Source: Puniceibacterium confluentis
GTDB lineage: Bacteria; Pseudomonadota; Alphaproteobacteria; Rhodobacterales; Rhodobacteraceae
NCBI RefSeq assembly: GCF_007923445.1
Contig: NZ_VOJI01000004.1
Location: forward strand, 186,001 to 250,000
Length of the DNA: 64,000 nt
Direction: 5' to 3'
In this document: positions 40,681-49,187 of the stretch, piece after piece
Position numbering within the stretch: the first letter of the stretch is position 1
Layout: each line of letters starts with the position of its first letter
Translations under genes and position numbers: made by a program
Notes under the pieces: model-generated
The model's input: the letters and a program-made list of their open reading frames with translations, nothing else
Told to the model about the DNA's origin: nothing
Databases searched by the model: none

Positions 40681-41538
40681 ATGGACATGCGCGCCCGCCC
40701 TTACCGTTCCGTTCTCTATATTCCGGCCTCGAAAGAGCGCGCGTTGGACAAGGCGCGCAAACTTCCTGTCGATGCGATCATCTTTGACCTCGAGGACGCG
40801 GTGTCACCTGATGAAAAGGTGCGCGCCCGCGAAACTCTGGCCGTTGCGCTCGCCGAGGGGGGCTATGGTCATCGGATGAAGATCGTCCGGATCAACGGGC
40901 TTGATACCCAATGGGGCCTCGACGATGCGGCGGCGGTGGCCAAAATGGCCTGCGATGCGGTTCTTCTGCCCAAGGTGGACGGCCCGGACCAGCTCGATGC
41001 GCTTGCCGACATCACCGGAGACCTTGACCTCTGGGCGATGATGGAGACCCCGCGTGGCATGTTGAACGCCGCCGCCATCGCCGCCCATCCGAAATTGCGC
41101 GGCTTTGTCATGGGAACCAACGATCTGGCCCGCGAACTCAACAGCCGTGCGGATGCGGGGCGTACCGCGATGATGCCTGCGCTCGGGCTGTGTCTGCTGG
41201 CAGCAAAGGCCGAAGGCATCGTGATCATCGACGGCGTCTACAATGCCTTCAAGGATGACGCCGGTCTGCGGGCCGAAGCCGACCAGGGCCGCGACATGGG
41301 CTTCGATGGAAAATCGCTGATCCATCCGGCGCAGATCGAAGTGGCGAATGCGGCCTTCGCCCCAAGCGAAGAGGAACTGGCACTTGCCCGGCGGCACATC
41401 GCCGCGTTCAATGCGGCCCAGGCGGACGGGCTCGGCATTGCCGTTGTCGATGGACGGATCGTCGAAAACCTTCACGTTGCCACGGCACAGGACGTTCTGG
41501 CAAAAGCCCAGGCAATCGAACGTATTGCAGCGGAGTAA
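40681..41538 (+). CDS. mcl2: (3S)-malyl-CoA thioesterase (CitE-like)
   Basis: 285 aa from ATG 40681, preceded by CCAGGAGATT. CitE/HpcH TIM-barrel with RSVLYIPASKERALDKA, metal motif IFDLEDAVSPDEK, the CoA/catalytic-loop region MMETPRGMLNAA and FVMGTNDLARE, and KSLIHPAQIEVAN. Length and neighbours (NnrU, DUF1737, mch) fit Mcl2 of R. sphaeroides, which hydrolyses (3S)-malyl-CoA to malate and CoA, the last step of acetyl-CoA assimilation with Mcl1. The Mcl1-type N-terminus is absent. Beta-methylmalyl/citramalyl-CoA lyase activity is the alternative. Confidence 0.85.
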   Translation: MDMRARPYRSVLYIPASKERALDKARKLPVDAIIFDLEDAVSPDEKVRARETLAVALAEGGYGHRMKIVRINGLDTQWGLDDAAAVAKMACDAVLLPKVDGPDQLDALADITGDLDLWAMMETPRGMLNAAAIAAHPKLRGFVMGTNDLARELNSRADAGRTAMMPALGLCLLAAKAEGIVIIDGVYNAFKDDAGLRAEADQGRDMGFDGKSLIHPAQIEVANAAFAPSEEELALARRHIAAFNAAQADGLGIAVVDGRIVENLHVATAQDVLAKAQAIERIAAE

Positions 41539-41541
41539 ATC

Positions 41542-42087
41542 ATGCCCTTTCTCGTCTTCGGCCTTCTCCTTTGGGTGGGCGCACATGTCTTCAAGAGATT
41601 GTCGCCCAAGCGACGTGCCGATCTTGGCAAGTCGGGGCGGGGGCTGGTCGCCATCCTGATCCTTGCCGGGCTGGTGATGATCATTCTTGGCTACCGCGCG
41701 GCACCCTTCATCGACGTCTGGACGCCGCCCGGGTTTTTCGTGCACATCAACAACCTGCTTATGCTGGCTGCGGTTTTTGCCTTCGGGATGGGCGCGACCA
41801 CAGGTCGGCTGCGCGGCAAGATGCGCCACCCGCAGCTGACAGCCGTCAGCATCTGGGCTGTCGCGCATCTTCTGGTCAACGGAGATTTCGCTTCGATCCT
41901 GCTGTTTGGCACAATGCTGATCTGGGCAATCTCAGAAATCGTGCTGATCAATCGCGCCGAACCGTGGCAGCGGCCCGAGCCGGGTCCGGCGAAGAAAGAC
42001 ATCGTTCTGGTGGTGATTACCCTGGTGATGTTTGCGGTGATCACTGCCATCCACACATGGCTCGGCGTCTGGCCGTTCCCGGGGTAA
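41542..42087 (+). CDS. NnrU-family membrane protein
   Basis: 181 aa, about five TM helices. N-terminal LLLWVGAHVFKRLSPKRRADLG, then LGYRAAPFIDVWTPP, RHPQLTAVSIWAVAHLLVNGD and a C-terminal pair of helices: the NnrU pattern. First noted near nitric oxide reductase genes in Rhodobacter, later seen to resemble methyltransferase-like isoprenoid/phospholipid membrane enzymes; function here unknown. Starts 3 bp after mcl2. Confidence 0.88.
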   Translation: MPFLVFGLLLWVGAHVFKRLSPKRRADLGKSGRGLVAILILAGLVMIILGYRAAPFIDVWTPPGFFVHINNLLMLAAVFAFGMGATTGRLRGKMRHPQLTAVSIWAVAHLLVNGDFASILLFGTMLIWAISEIVLINRAEPWQRPEPGPAKKDIVLVVITLVMFAVITAIHTWLGVWPFPG

Positions 42088-42091
42088 AGAC

Positions 42092-42295
42092 ATGAAACTG
42101 TACAGATTTCTCAGCGAAGACGACACATCCGCCTTTTGCCACAAGGTCACGGCGGCCCTGAACAAGGGGTGGGAGCTGCACGGCGCCCCCACCTACGCCT
42201 TTGACGCCGCGAATGGTGTGATGCGCTGCGGCCAGGCCGTCACCAAGGACACGCCAGGGACTTATGTCCCGGACATGAAGTTGGGAGAGCAGTGA
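42092..42295 (+). CDS. DUF1737 small protein
   Basis: 67 aa. KLYRFLSEDDTSAFCHKVTAALNKGWELHGAPTYAFD (LNKGWELHG is the key) matches the DUF1737 pattern, a beta-alpha-beta-beta mini-domain. Its stop shares a base with the mch ATG. Function unknown; the constant place between mcl2 and mch is its main clue. Confidence 0.85.
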   Translation: MKLYRFLSEDDTSAFCHKVTAALNKGWELHGAPTYAFDAANGVMRCGQAVTKDTPGTYVPDMKLGEQ

Positions 42296-43338
42296 TGGCG
42301 AAGGCGGTTCAGAAGACCAACGCAGGCCGGTTTTTTGAAGATTACACTATCGGGCAGGTGATCGACCATGCCGTGCCGCGCACCGTCGGCACGGGGGAGC
42401 GCGCGCTATATCATGCACTCTATCCGGCCCGGCATGCGCTGTATTCTTCGGATGCCTTCGCGCAGTCCTGCGGCCTTGCTGCCAGTCCGCTGGACGACCT
42501 CGCCGCATTTCATGTGGTCTTTGGCAAAACCGTGCCGGACGTGTCGCTGAACGCCCGGGCCAATCTGGGCTACGCCGAGGGCAAATGGCTAAAGCCGGTC
42601 TGGCCCGGCGACACTTTGCGCGCGCAGTCCGAGGTGATCGGGCTCAAGCAGAACTCGAACGGGCAGACCGGCGTCGTCTGGGTCCGCTCGCGCGGTCTGA
42701 ACCAGCACGACGACGTGGTGATGGAATATGTCCGTTGGGTCATGGTCAAGAAGCGGGACCCGGAGTCCGCAGCACCGGAAACCGTGGTGCCGGACCTTGC
42801 CAGTGTTCTGGATCCGGGCGATCTGGTTGTCCCGGAGGGGCTGGATTTCAGCCGGTACGACACGACGCTGGCCGGAGAGCCGCACCGACTGGCCGATTAT
42901 CAGGTGGGCGAGACCATCGACCACGTCGATGGCGTCACGATTGAAGAAGCCGAACACATGATGGCCACGCGCCTGTGGCAGAACACGTCGAAAACCCATT
43001 TCGACGGCACCATGCGCGACGACGGCTCGCGGCTGATCTACGGCGGTCACGTGATTTCGATGGCGCGGACACTGTCGTTCAACGGGCTTGCCAATGCCCA
43101 GATGATTGTCGGGCTGAACGCGGGCAGCCACGCAAACCCGTGTTTTGCCGGTGACACGGTCCGCGCCTGGTCCGAGGTTCTGGACACCGCCGAAACATCG
43201 GCCCCTGGCGTCGGCGCAATCCGTCTCAGACTGGTTGCGACCAAGGGCGGGGCGCCGTTTGCGCTGCGTGGCGACAACGGCAAATATCTTCCGCATGTGC
43301 TGCTGGATCTGGACTACTGGGCCCTGATGCCCATGTGA
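42295..43338 (+). CDS. mch: Mesaconyl-CoA hydratase
   Basis: 347 aa from ATG 42295; a GTG one codon earlier is less likely. Two tandem MaoC-like hot-dog domains (residues ~1-165 and ~190-345), each beginning with a DY..GQxxDH/DYQVGETIDH element. It hydrates mesaconyl-C1-CoA to beta-methylmalyl-CoA in the ethylmalonyl-CoA pathway. GGGAGAG ribosome site. Operon with mcl2. Followed by a GC hairpin. Confidence 0.93.
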   Translation: MAKAVQKTNAGRFFEDYTIGQVIDHAVPRTVGTGERALYHALYPARHALYSSDAFAQSCGLAASPLDDLAAFHVVFGKTVPDVSLNARANLGYAEGKWLKPVWPGDTLRAQSEVIGLKQNSNGQTGVVWVRSRGLNQHDDVVMEYVRWVMVKKRDPESAAPETVVPDLASVLDPGDLVVPEGLDFSRYDTTLAGEPHRLADYQVGETIDHVDGVTIEEAEHMMATRLWQNTSKTHFDGTMRDDGSRLIYGGHVISMARTLSFNGLANAQMIVGLNAGSHANPCFAGDTVRAWSEVLDTAETSAPGVGAIRLRLVATKGGAPFALRGDNGKYLPHVLLDLDYWALMPM

Positions 43339-43342
43339 TTCC

Positions 43343-43366
43343 GGGGCGCCCGGTGAGGCGCCCCCT
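43343..43366 (+). terminator. Hairpin after mch
   Basis: GGGGCGCC and GGCGCCCC form a perfect 8-bp stem with loop CGGTGA, four bases after the stop codon; only CTT follows, so termination may be partial. Confidence 0.55.
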
Positions 43367-43694
43367 TGCGCCCCCAAAATAGACACCGGCACAGGCCCGC
43401 CCCATGCGGATTTCGGATGGGGCCCGGGGCCCTTGGCGCGCATGCAGGTGGTCCTGCCGAGGGTGAGTCGCCCGGATTTCAGCTGCCCGGCACCAGAGAA
43501 TCGCGGCAGCGATCGGTTTACATTGCAGATTCGCGTTAGCGCCAAAGATGTGATCACACCTTTTAAAGCGTGATCACAAAAGATCTCGCATTTGCAGCAT
43601 TTGGGAAAAAAACCGCCGTCCTTTGGGCTCGCATACCGTGACACAGCCGCAAAAAGAGTTAGAAACGTACCCAAGGGAACCGAAAGGACTAGGC
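43367..43694 (+). promoter_or_regulatory. sdhC upstream region with paired TGTGATCACA sites
   Basis: About 330 bp with no gene. Contains TGTGATCACA at 43549-43558 and CGTGATCACA at 43569-43578, centres 20 bp apart, as before sucC. A GTTAGCGC sequence at 43535-43542 lies just upstream and could be half of a LacI-type operator. These probably control sdhCDA-...-sdhB transcription; inferred from position and the repeat in front of sucC. Confidence 0.6.
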
Positions 43695-44078
43695 ATGGCC
43701 GACGTGAACCGGGGCAACCGCCCGCTCTCTCCGCATCTCACCATCTACGCACCGCAATTGACTTCGATGACGTCGATCCTGACCCGGATCACGGGCAACG
43801 CGCTGATCGTCGGGATGCTGATGATCGTCTGGTGGCTGCTCGCGGCGGCAACGTCGCCCGACTATTTCGCCACCGCCAATGCGGTCCTGACAAGCTGGTT
43901 CGGCGATCTGGTCCTGTTCCTGTCGCTCTGGGCGCTTTGGTATCATACCCTCGCCGGTGTGCGGCACCTGATCTGGGATCAGGCCATCGGGCTCGACCTC
44001 GATACCGCGTACAAGATGGGCTACGCCGTGATCGGCGGCTCCGTCCTGCTGACCCTGATCACCGTCATCATTCTCTGA
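43695..44078 (+). CDS. sdhC: Succinate dehydrogenase cytochrome b556 subunit
   Basis: 127 aa from ATG 43695 (AAAGGA upstream). N-terminal RPLSPHLTIYAPQLTSMTSILTR region (RPLSPHL, SILTRITGNAL are diagnostic), three TM helices, and heme ligand region HTLAGVRHLIWD in the second. Membrane anchor with SdhD that binds ubiquinone and heme b. First of the sdh genes. Confidence 0.95.
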   Translation: MADVNRGNRPLSPHLTIYAPQLTSMTSILTRITGNALIVGMLMIVWWLLAAATSPDYFATANAVLTSWFGDLVLFLSLWALWYHTLAGVRHLIWDQAIGLDLDTAYKMGYAVIGGSVLLTLITVIIL

Positions 44079-44089
44079 AGGAGCACACC

Positions 44090-44461
44090 ATGGCTTTTCT
44101 GACCGACCGCAAGCGCGCCGTGGGCTGGGGCTCTGCAAAATCCGGCACGCAGCATTTCTGGTTCATGACCGTCTCGGCCGTGGCGCTGCTGATCCTGATC
44201 CCGCTGTTCATCTTCACCTTCGGCGGCATCCTCGGTGCCCCTTACGAAGAAGTCACCGCCTATTTCGCGCGCCCGTTTCCGGCGATTGTCGCCGCCTTGA
44301 CCATTGTTGTGTCGTTCAAGCACTTCAACAGCGGCTTCCAGACCCTGATCGAGGATTATGTTCACGGTCCGATGGAAAAGGTTCTCATCATCGGCATGAC
44401 CTGCCTCTCTTATGGTGCCGCGGCGACGGGCCTTTTTGCCATCGCCAAGCTGGCCCTTTGA
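44090..44461 (+). CDS. sdhD: Succinate dehydrogenase membrane anchor subunit
   Basis: 123 aa. AVGWGSAKSGTQHFWFM at the N-terminus is the alphaproteobacterial SdhD signature, and HFNSGFQTLIEDYVH carries the conserved His and DY for heme/quinone binding. Three TM helices. GAAGGAGC precedes the ATG. Confidence 0.94.
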   Translation: MAFLTDRKRAVGWGSAKSGTQHFWFMTVSAVALLILIPLFIFTFGGILGAPYEEVTAYFARPFPAIVAALTIVVSFKHFNSGFQTLIEDYVHGPMEKVLIIGMTCLSYGAAATGLFAIAKLAL

Positions 44462-44481
44462 CTTACCGGAGCAACAGATAA

Positions 44482-46284
44482 ATGGCTGCATACGAATACG
44501 AGACGCACGACTATGACGTGGTTGTGGTCGGGGCCGGCGGCGCGGGCCTGCGCGCAACTCTGGGCATGGCCGAACAGGGTCTGCGCACCGCCTGCGTGAC
44601 CAAGGTCTTTCCGACCCGGTCCCACACCGTCGCCGCCCAGGGCGGCATCGCCGCGTCGCTGTCCAACATGGGGCCCGACCATTGGCAATGGCACATGTAC
44701 GACACGGTCAAGGGCTCGGACTGGCTCGGTGATACCGACGCGATGGAATATCTCGCCCGCGAAGCGCCCAAGGCGGTTTACGAGCTGGAACACTACGGCG
44801 TGCCGTTTTCGCGCACCGAAGAGGGCAAGATCTACCAGCGTCCCTTTGGCGGCCACACCACCGAGTTCGGCGAAGGCCCCGCGGTGCAGCGCACCTGCGC
44901 CGCCGCCGACCGCACCGGCCACGCAATCCTGCACACGCTTTATGGCCAGAGCCTGAAGAACAACGCGGAATTCTACATCGAATACTTCGCCATCGACCTG
45001 ATCATGACCGACGGTGTCTGCACCGGTGTGGTCTGCTGGAAGCTGGATGACGGCACGATGCACGTCTTCAACGCCAAGATGGTTGTTCTGGCTACCGGCG
45101 GCTATGGGCGTGCCTATTTCTCCGCCACCTCCGCACACACCTGCACCGGTGACGGCGGCGGCATGGTGGCCCGCGCGGGTCTGCCGCTTCAGGACATGGA
45201 GTTCGTGCAGTTCCACCCCACCGGCATCTACGGCGCAGGCTGTCTGATCACCGAGGGCGCGCGCGGCGAGGGCGGCTATCTCACCAACTCCGAGGGCGAG
45301 CGGTTCATGGAACGCTACGCGCCCAACTACAAGGATCTCGCGCCGCGCGACTATGTCAGCCGCTGCATGACGCTGGAGATCCGCGAGGGCAGGGGCGTCG
45401 GCGCCGAGTCCGACCACATCCACCTCAACCTCTCGCATCTGCCAAAAGAGGCACTGAACCTGCGCCTGCCCGGCATTTCGGAATCCGCCCGCATCTTTGC
45501 CGGCGTCGACGTGACCAAGGAACCGATCCCGGTGATCCCGACTGTGCACTACAACATGGGCGGCATCCCGACGAACTATTGGGGCGAAGTTCTCAATCCG
45601 ACAGCGGGTGACGCCAATGCGGTCGTGCCCGGCCTGATGGCCGTGGGCGAAGCGGGCTGCGCCTCGGTGCACGGCGCCAACCGTCTCGGTTCCAATTCGC
45701 TGATCGACCTCGTGGTGTTTGGCCGCGCCGCCGCGATCCGCGCAGGCAAGGTCGTCGACCGCGACTCGGCTGTGCCGACGACCAACACCGCTTCGGTCGA
45801 CAAGGCGTTTGACCGCTTTGACGGATTGCGCCACGCCACCGGCGCCATTCCTACCGCCGATCTGCGCCTGGAGATGCAGAAGACCATGCAGCGTGACGCT
45901 GCGGTGTTCCGGGAATCCGCAACCCTGTCGCATGGTGTAAAGGAAATGACCGTGATCGCGGGCAAGATGGGCGATCTCAAAGTCACCGACCGCAGTCTTG
46001 TGTGGAACTCGGACCTTATGGAAACGCTGGAGCTGACCAACCTCATGCCCAACGCGCTGGCCACGATCGTCGGCGCAGAGGCCCGCAAGGAAAGCCGGGG
46101 GGCCCATGCGCACGAGGATCACGCCACGCGGGACGACGAAAACTGGCGCGTGCACACGATCAGCCGGATCGAGGGGGCAACGGTCACCCTGTCGCATCGT
46201 CCTGTCATCACCGACCCGCTCAGCACCGAGGCCGAGGGCGGCATCGCGTTGAAGCGGATTGCGCCCAAGGAAAGAACCTTCTGA
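44482..46284 (+). CDS. sdhA: Succinate dehydrogenase flavoprotein subunit
   Basis: 600 aa, standard. FAD-binding [11 protein letters not shown], the covalent-FAD histidine in [10 protein letters not shown] near residue 49, active-site [10 protein letters not shown] and [10 protein letters not shown] in the capping domain, [14 protein letters not shown]. It oxidises succinate to fumarate. The stop shares a base with the next gene's ATG. Confidence 0.98.
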   Translation: MAAYEYETHDYDVVVVGAGGAGLRATLGMAEQGLRTACVTKVFPTRSHTVAAQGGIAASLSNMGPDHWQWHMYDTVKGSDWLGDTDAMEYLAREAPKAVYELEHYGVPFSRTEEGKIYQRPFGGHTTEFGEGPAVQRTCAAADRTGHAILHTLYGQSLKNNAEFYIEYFAIDLIMTDGVCTGVVCWKLDDGTMHVFNAKMVVLATGGYGRAYFSATSAHTCTGDGGGMVARAGLPLQDMEFVQFHPTGIYGAGCLITEGARGEGGYLTNSEGERFMERYAPNYKDLAPRDYVSRCMTLEIREGRGVGAESDHIHLNLSHLPKEALNLRLPGISESARIFAGVDVTKEPIPVIPTVHYNMGGIPTNYWGEVLNPTAGDANAVVPGLMAVGEAGCASVHGANRLGSNSLIDLVVFGRAAAIRAGKVVDRDSAVPTTNTASVDKAFDRFDGLRHATGAIPTADLRLEMQKTMQRDAAVFRESATLSHGVKEMTVIAGKMGDLKVTDRSLVWNSDLMETLELTNLMPNALATIVGAEARKESRGAHAHEDHATRDDENWRVHTISRIEGATVTLSHRPVITDPLSTEAEGGIALKRIAPKERTF

Positions 46285-46688
46285 TGCGGACGGGTTTGAT
46301 ATGTTTGGCGGTGTTCCTGACAGCCGCAGCCGCCAATGCCGGTTCTTACGGCATGACCGGCACGTACACTGCCGACGACCATCGGGCAGTTATCCTTCAG
46401 TGCCGGAAGGATCTGGGTTATGGTGCGGCGCAGATCAGGATCACCACGGGTTTTGAAAAAGCCAGCGGCGCAGGTGCTGTGCCGCGGGTTCTGCCAGCCG
46501 GATATATTACCCCGGTCGCCGCTGCCGAGATCAATGCCTGTGCTCAGTCGCGCCTGGCCGCGCACCACGTGCGCCCGGCACCGGCAGCGGTGATACGCCG
46601 GACAGCGCCTGTGGCGCCAGTGGCCTACGGTTGCCCGCCGGACGCACCATTCCTGTATCGGGGGACACTGTATTGCCCGCAAAATTGA
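46284..46688 (+). CDS. Small exported hypothetical between sdhA and sdhB
   Basis: 134 aa. Signal peptide ([19 protein letters not shown]) then ~115 residues with several Cys, ending in YGCPPDAPFLYRGTLYCPQ. Start TGATG overlap with sdhA. No family recognised. I recall short hypothetical genes at this spot in other Rhodobacteraceae (not verified). Confidence 0.7.
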   Translation: MRTGLICLAVFLTAAAANAGSYGMTGTYTADDHRAVILQCRKDLGYGAAQIRITTGFEKASGAGAVPRVLPAGYITPVAAAEINACAQSRLAAHHVRPAPAAVIRRTAPVAPVAYGCPPDAPFLYRGTLYCPQN

Positions 46689-47020
46689 CCACTTGCCCGC
46701 CTGCGCGCCATCTTGTGACCATGGTGATTCTGGCGGTGACGCTGGCCGGTTGCAACGCGCAAGCCCAGGACGAAATCGCCCGCGCGGCGGCACGGTCCAC
46801 CACAAGCAAGGTTCTGGCGCAGCGTCTGCCGGGGGTACCCCTGCAACCGGCGGTGAACTGTGTGATCGACAATGCCAGTTCCCAGCAGATATTGGCGCTG
46901 GCGGCAGATTCCGTCACCGGACCAACGGAATCGACCTTTCAGATCGTCTCCGGCATCATTCAGAAACCCGAAACTCTGACCTGCCTGGCGGCCGAGGGGC
47001 TGCCCGCGCTGTTGCGATAG
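46673..47020 (+). CDS. Putative lipoprotein
   Basis: 115 aa if TTG 46673 is the start (GGGGGA lies upstream; gives a positively charged N-terminus before VTMVILAVTLAGC). Lipobox LAGC near residue 27. The mature part has a helical stretch and two Cys (AVNCVIDN, TLTCLAAEG). Alternative start ATG 46721. It overlaps the end of the previous gene by 16 bp. Function unknown. Confidence 0.65.
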   Translation: MPAKLTTCPPARHLVTMVILAVTLAGCNAQAQDEIARAAARSTTSKVLAQRLPGVPLQPAVNCVIDNASSQQILALAADSVTGPTESTFQIVSGIIQKPETLTCLAAEGLPALLR

Positions 47021-47027
47021 GAGTATC

Positions 47028-47090
47028 ATGAACACCACGCTTTCCCGTCGCCGCCTCCCGTTGCGGCTGAAGCAGGAACCGACGCCGTGA
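47028..47090 (+). CDS. 20-codon mini-ORF before the FkbM gene
   Basis: [20 protein letters not shown], 20 aa, basic. A strong TAGGAG lies six bases before its ATG, and its stop overlaps the GTG of the next gene as GTGA. The ribosome site and overlap are seen; that it is translated and couples the FkbM gene is inferred. Alternatively, it is the coding start of an older, longer gene. Confidence 0.45.
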   Translation: MNTTLSRRRLPLRLKQEPTP

Positions 47091-47821
47091 TCGACCTGCG
47101 CCGCAGCCTGCACCGCCGGATGGCCCGAGCGCTGACGCGCGGTGGCTCCCATGTCATGCCGGACCGCATGCAGGCCCGCGCCTTCGCACAGCTTGTGCCA
47201 GTCCCGGATCTGGTGGTCGATGTGGGGGTCGGACGCGGCACGCCCTGGCTGTACGGTGCTTTCCCGGACAGCGCCTTCCTGCTGGTTGACCCTATGCACG
47301 AGTGTCGCGAGGACGTGGCGCGTCTGTATCCCACGATGCAGTCCGAGTTCGTTGAAACCGCGCTTGGCGACGCGCCGGGTGAGGCGCAGCTCAACATCCC
47401 GCTGCGGGGCGAGGCGGTGCGCGGCAACATGGCCAGCCTGCTGAACCGGTCTGACGAACACCTGGCCAAAATCGACAGCTGGCAGACCCGGACTGTCCCC
47501 GTCACAACGCTCGACAGGTTGCTGGCCGACCGACCGGGCCGGATCGGTCTCAAAATCGATACCGAGGGCGCAGAAGCAAACATCCTGCGTGGCGCCACGT
47601 CCATACTGCCACGCTGCGACTTTGTCGTGCTCGAACTGTCGCTGTCACACCGTTTCGAGGAAGTGGCGCCTCCCTCGGCTGCCATCGCCTTGCTTGCGCA
47701 GGCGGGGCTGGAAATGCGTGACGTTCTGGCGGTGAGCGGATCCGGCGCCGCCACCTCTGCCCGCCACATTGACGCGCTATTCACCCGCTGGAACGGCTCT
47801 GACGCGACCGACCGCACCTGA
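47087..47821 (+). CDS. FkbM-family SAM-dependent methyltransferase
   Basis: 244 aa from GTG 47087. Motif [20 protein letters not shown] near residue 42, and [18 protein letters not shown], the FkbM hallmark (KIDxEGAE), near residue 155, then FVVLELS. Family members O-methylate sugars or small molecules. It lies inside the sdh gene cluster on the same strand, 34 bp before sdhB. Alternative start ATG 47144-47158 region would remove motif-independent residues. Confidence 0.82.
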   Translation: MIDLRRSLHRRMARALTRGGSHVMPDRMQARAFAQLVPVPDLVVDVGVGRGTPWLYGAFPDSAFLLVDPMHECREDVARLYPTMQSEFVETALGDAPGEAQLNIPLRGEAVRGNMASLLNRSDEHLAKIDSWQTRTVPVTTLDRLLADRPGRIGLKIDTEGAEANILRGATSILPRCDFVVLELSLSHRFEEVAPPSAAIALLAQAGLEMRDVLAVSGSGAATSARHIDALFTRWNGSDATDRT

Positions 47822-47855
47822 TACAAACGGCAAAGACCGACTGAGGAGTATTGCC

Positions 47856-48635
47856 ATGGTTGAACTCACACTGCCCAAAAATTCACGGATTCAGACAGGC
47901 AAGACCTGGCCCAAGCCGGAAGGGGCCAGCAACGTTCGCAAGTTCAAGATCTATCGCTGGAACCCGGATGACGGCAAGAACCCGCAGGTCGACACCTACT
48001 TTGTCGACATGGACACCTGCGGTCCGATGATTCTCGACGCGCTGATCAAGATCAAGAACGAGATCGACCCGACGCTGACCTTCCGCCGCTCCTGCCGCGA
48101 AGGGATCTGCGGCAGCTGCGCAATGAACATTGGCGGCATCAACACTCTGGCCTGCATCTACGGCATGGACGAGGTGAAGGGCGATGTTGCGATCTATCCG
48201 CTGCCGCACATGCCGGTGGTCAAGGATCTGATCCCCGACCTCACCCATTTCTACGCCCAGCACGCCAGCATCATGCCCTGGCTCGAGACCAAGACCAACC
48301 GCCCGGCAAAGGAATGGAAGCAAAGCATCGAAAGCCGCGAAAAGCTGGACGGGCTTTACGAATGCGTGATGTGCGCCTGCTGTTCGACGTCCTGCCCGAG
48401 TTACTGGTGGAATGGCGACAGATACCTGGGCCCCGCAGCGCTTTTGCATGCCTATCGCTGGATCATCGACAGCCGGGACGAGGCAACGGGCGAGCGTCTC
48501 GACGAGCTTGAGGATCCCTTCAAGCTGTATCGCTGCCACACAATCATGAACTGCGCCAAGACATGCCCGAAAGGTCTGAACCCGGCAAAGGCGATTGCCG
48601 AGATCAAGAAGCTGATGGTGGAACGCGCTGTCTGA
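47856..48635 (+). CDS. sdhB: Succinate dehydrogenase iron-sulfur subunit
   Basis: 259 aa from ATG 47856 (GAGGAG upstream). [2Fe-2S] motif [13 protein letters not shown] with a fourth Cys in NTLACI, and the [4Fe-4S]/[3Fe-4S] motifs [12 protein letters not shown] and [17 protein letters not shown]. Links SdhA to quinone. Separated from sdhA by four small or accessory genes. Followed by a strong terminator. Confidence 0.97.
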   Translation: MVELTLPKNSRIQTGKTWPKPEGASNVRKFKIYRWNPDDGKNPQVDTYFVDMDTCGPMILDALIKIKNEIDPTLTFRRSCREGICGSCAMNIGGINTLACIYGMDEVKGDVAIYPLPHMPVVKDLIPDLTHFYAQHASIMPWLETKTNRPAKEWKQSIESREKLDGLYECVMCACCSTSCPSYWWNGDRYLGPAALLHAYRWIIDSRDEATGERLDELEDPFKLYRCHTIMNCAKTCPKGLNPAKAIAEIKKLMVERAV

Positions 48636-48681
48636 GCGATGATCGCAGGGGCCACTCCTGGTCACCTTCGCACGAACCCGG

Positions 48682-48705
48682 GGGTCGCTTTCGAGCGGCC
48701 CTTTT
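48682..48705 (+). terminator. Rho-independent terminator of the sdh cluster
   Basis: GGGTCGCT and AGCGGCCC (one T-G pair) form an 8-bp stem on a TTCG tetraloop, followed by TTTTCCTTT. It lies 47 bp after the sdhB stop. Confidence 0.82.
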
Positions 48706-48920
48706 CCTTTGGTCGTGACGCGCCTGCATGGCGCAGATGCGCCGCGACGGCTTGGTCTCGCGGGTCTGCGTGACTATGTCGTGAGCAACAAGGCAGATCG
48801 CCGGACAGGTGGCTGAGACATGACCAGACCGCTGGAACTGCAAACACCGACGGCGCCGACGCATGAACGAGGCGGCGCGGCGCAGGTCCGGCAGCATGAA
48901 ACGACAGAACGGAGCGTGCC

Positions 48921-49115
48921 ATGATTGTGATTGTCGGGCTGATAGTCGCATTTCTATTGATTGCGGTGTTTTCCAACCGAAAGACCCGCCTGTGTCGCTG
49001 GCGCGAGGCACGCCACGATGGTTATGTGACTTATTCCTGCGTCCATTGCGGTGCCAGTGTCTCTGGCGTGATTGGCAAGCCTCCCAAAGCATGCCTTCGG
49101 GCAAGCAATGGCTGA
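48921..49115 (+). CDS. Small membrane-anchored Cys-rich protein
   Basis: 64 aa. One N-terminal TM helix (MIVIVGLIVAFLLIAVF), then SNRKTRLCRWREARH and a probable zinc knuckle CVHCGASVSGVIGKPPKAC (CxxC then C). GGAG lies before the ATG. I recall very similar short proteins in Roseobacter genomes (CRWR...CxxCG...GKPP...C), not verified. Function unknown. Confidence 0.68.
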   Translation: MIVIVGLIVAFLLIAVFSNRKTRLCRWREARHDGYVTYSCVHCGASVSGVIGKPPKACLRASNG

Positions 49116-49187
49116 TTGGATCTCGGCGGCGCCATGGACTTGTCATTTCGCGGTCTGCGATTTCAGATGTGCCAAAGGAGAAACGCC

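Noticed and set aside
40681-41538. The CitE-like gene as mcl1 (malyl-CoA lyase) or citrate lyase
   Set aside because: It is about 285 aa and lacks the Mcl1-type N-terminus; there are no citD/citF partners. Neighbours fit mcl2.
44410-46197. A 595-codon open frame antisense to sdhA
   Set aside because: Shadow of sdhA with composition unlike real genes.
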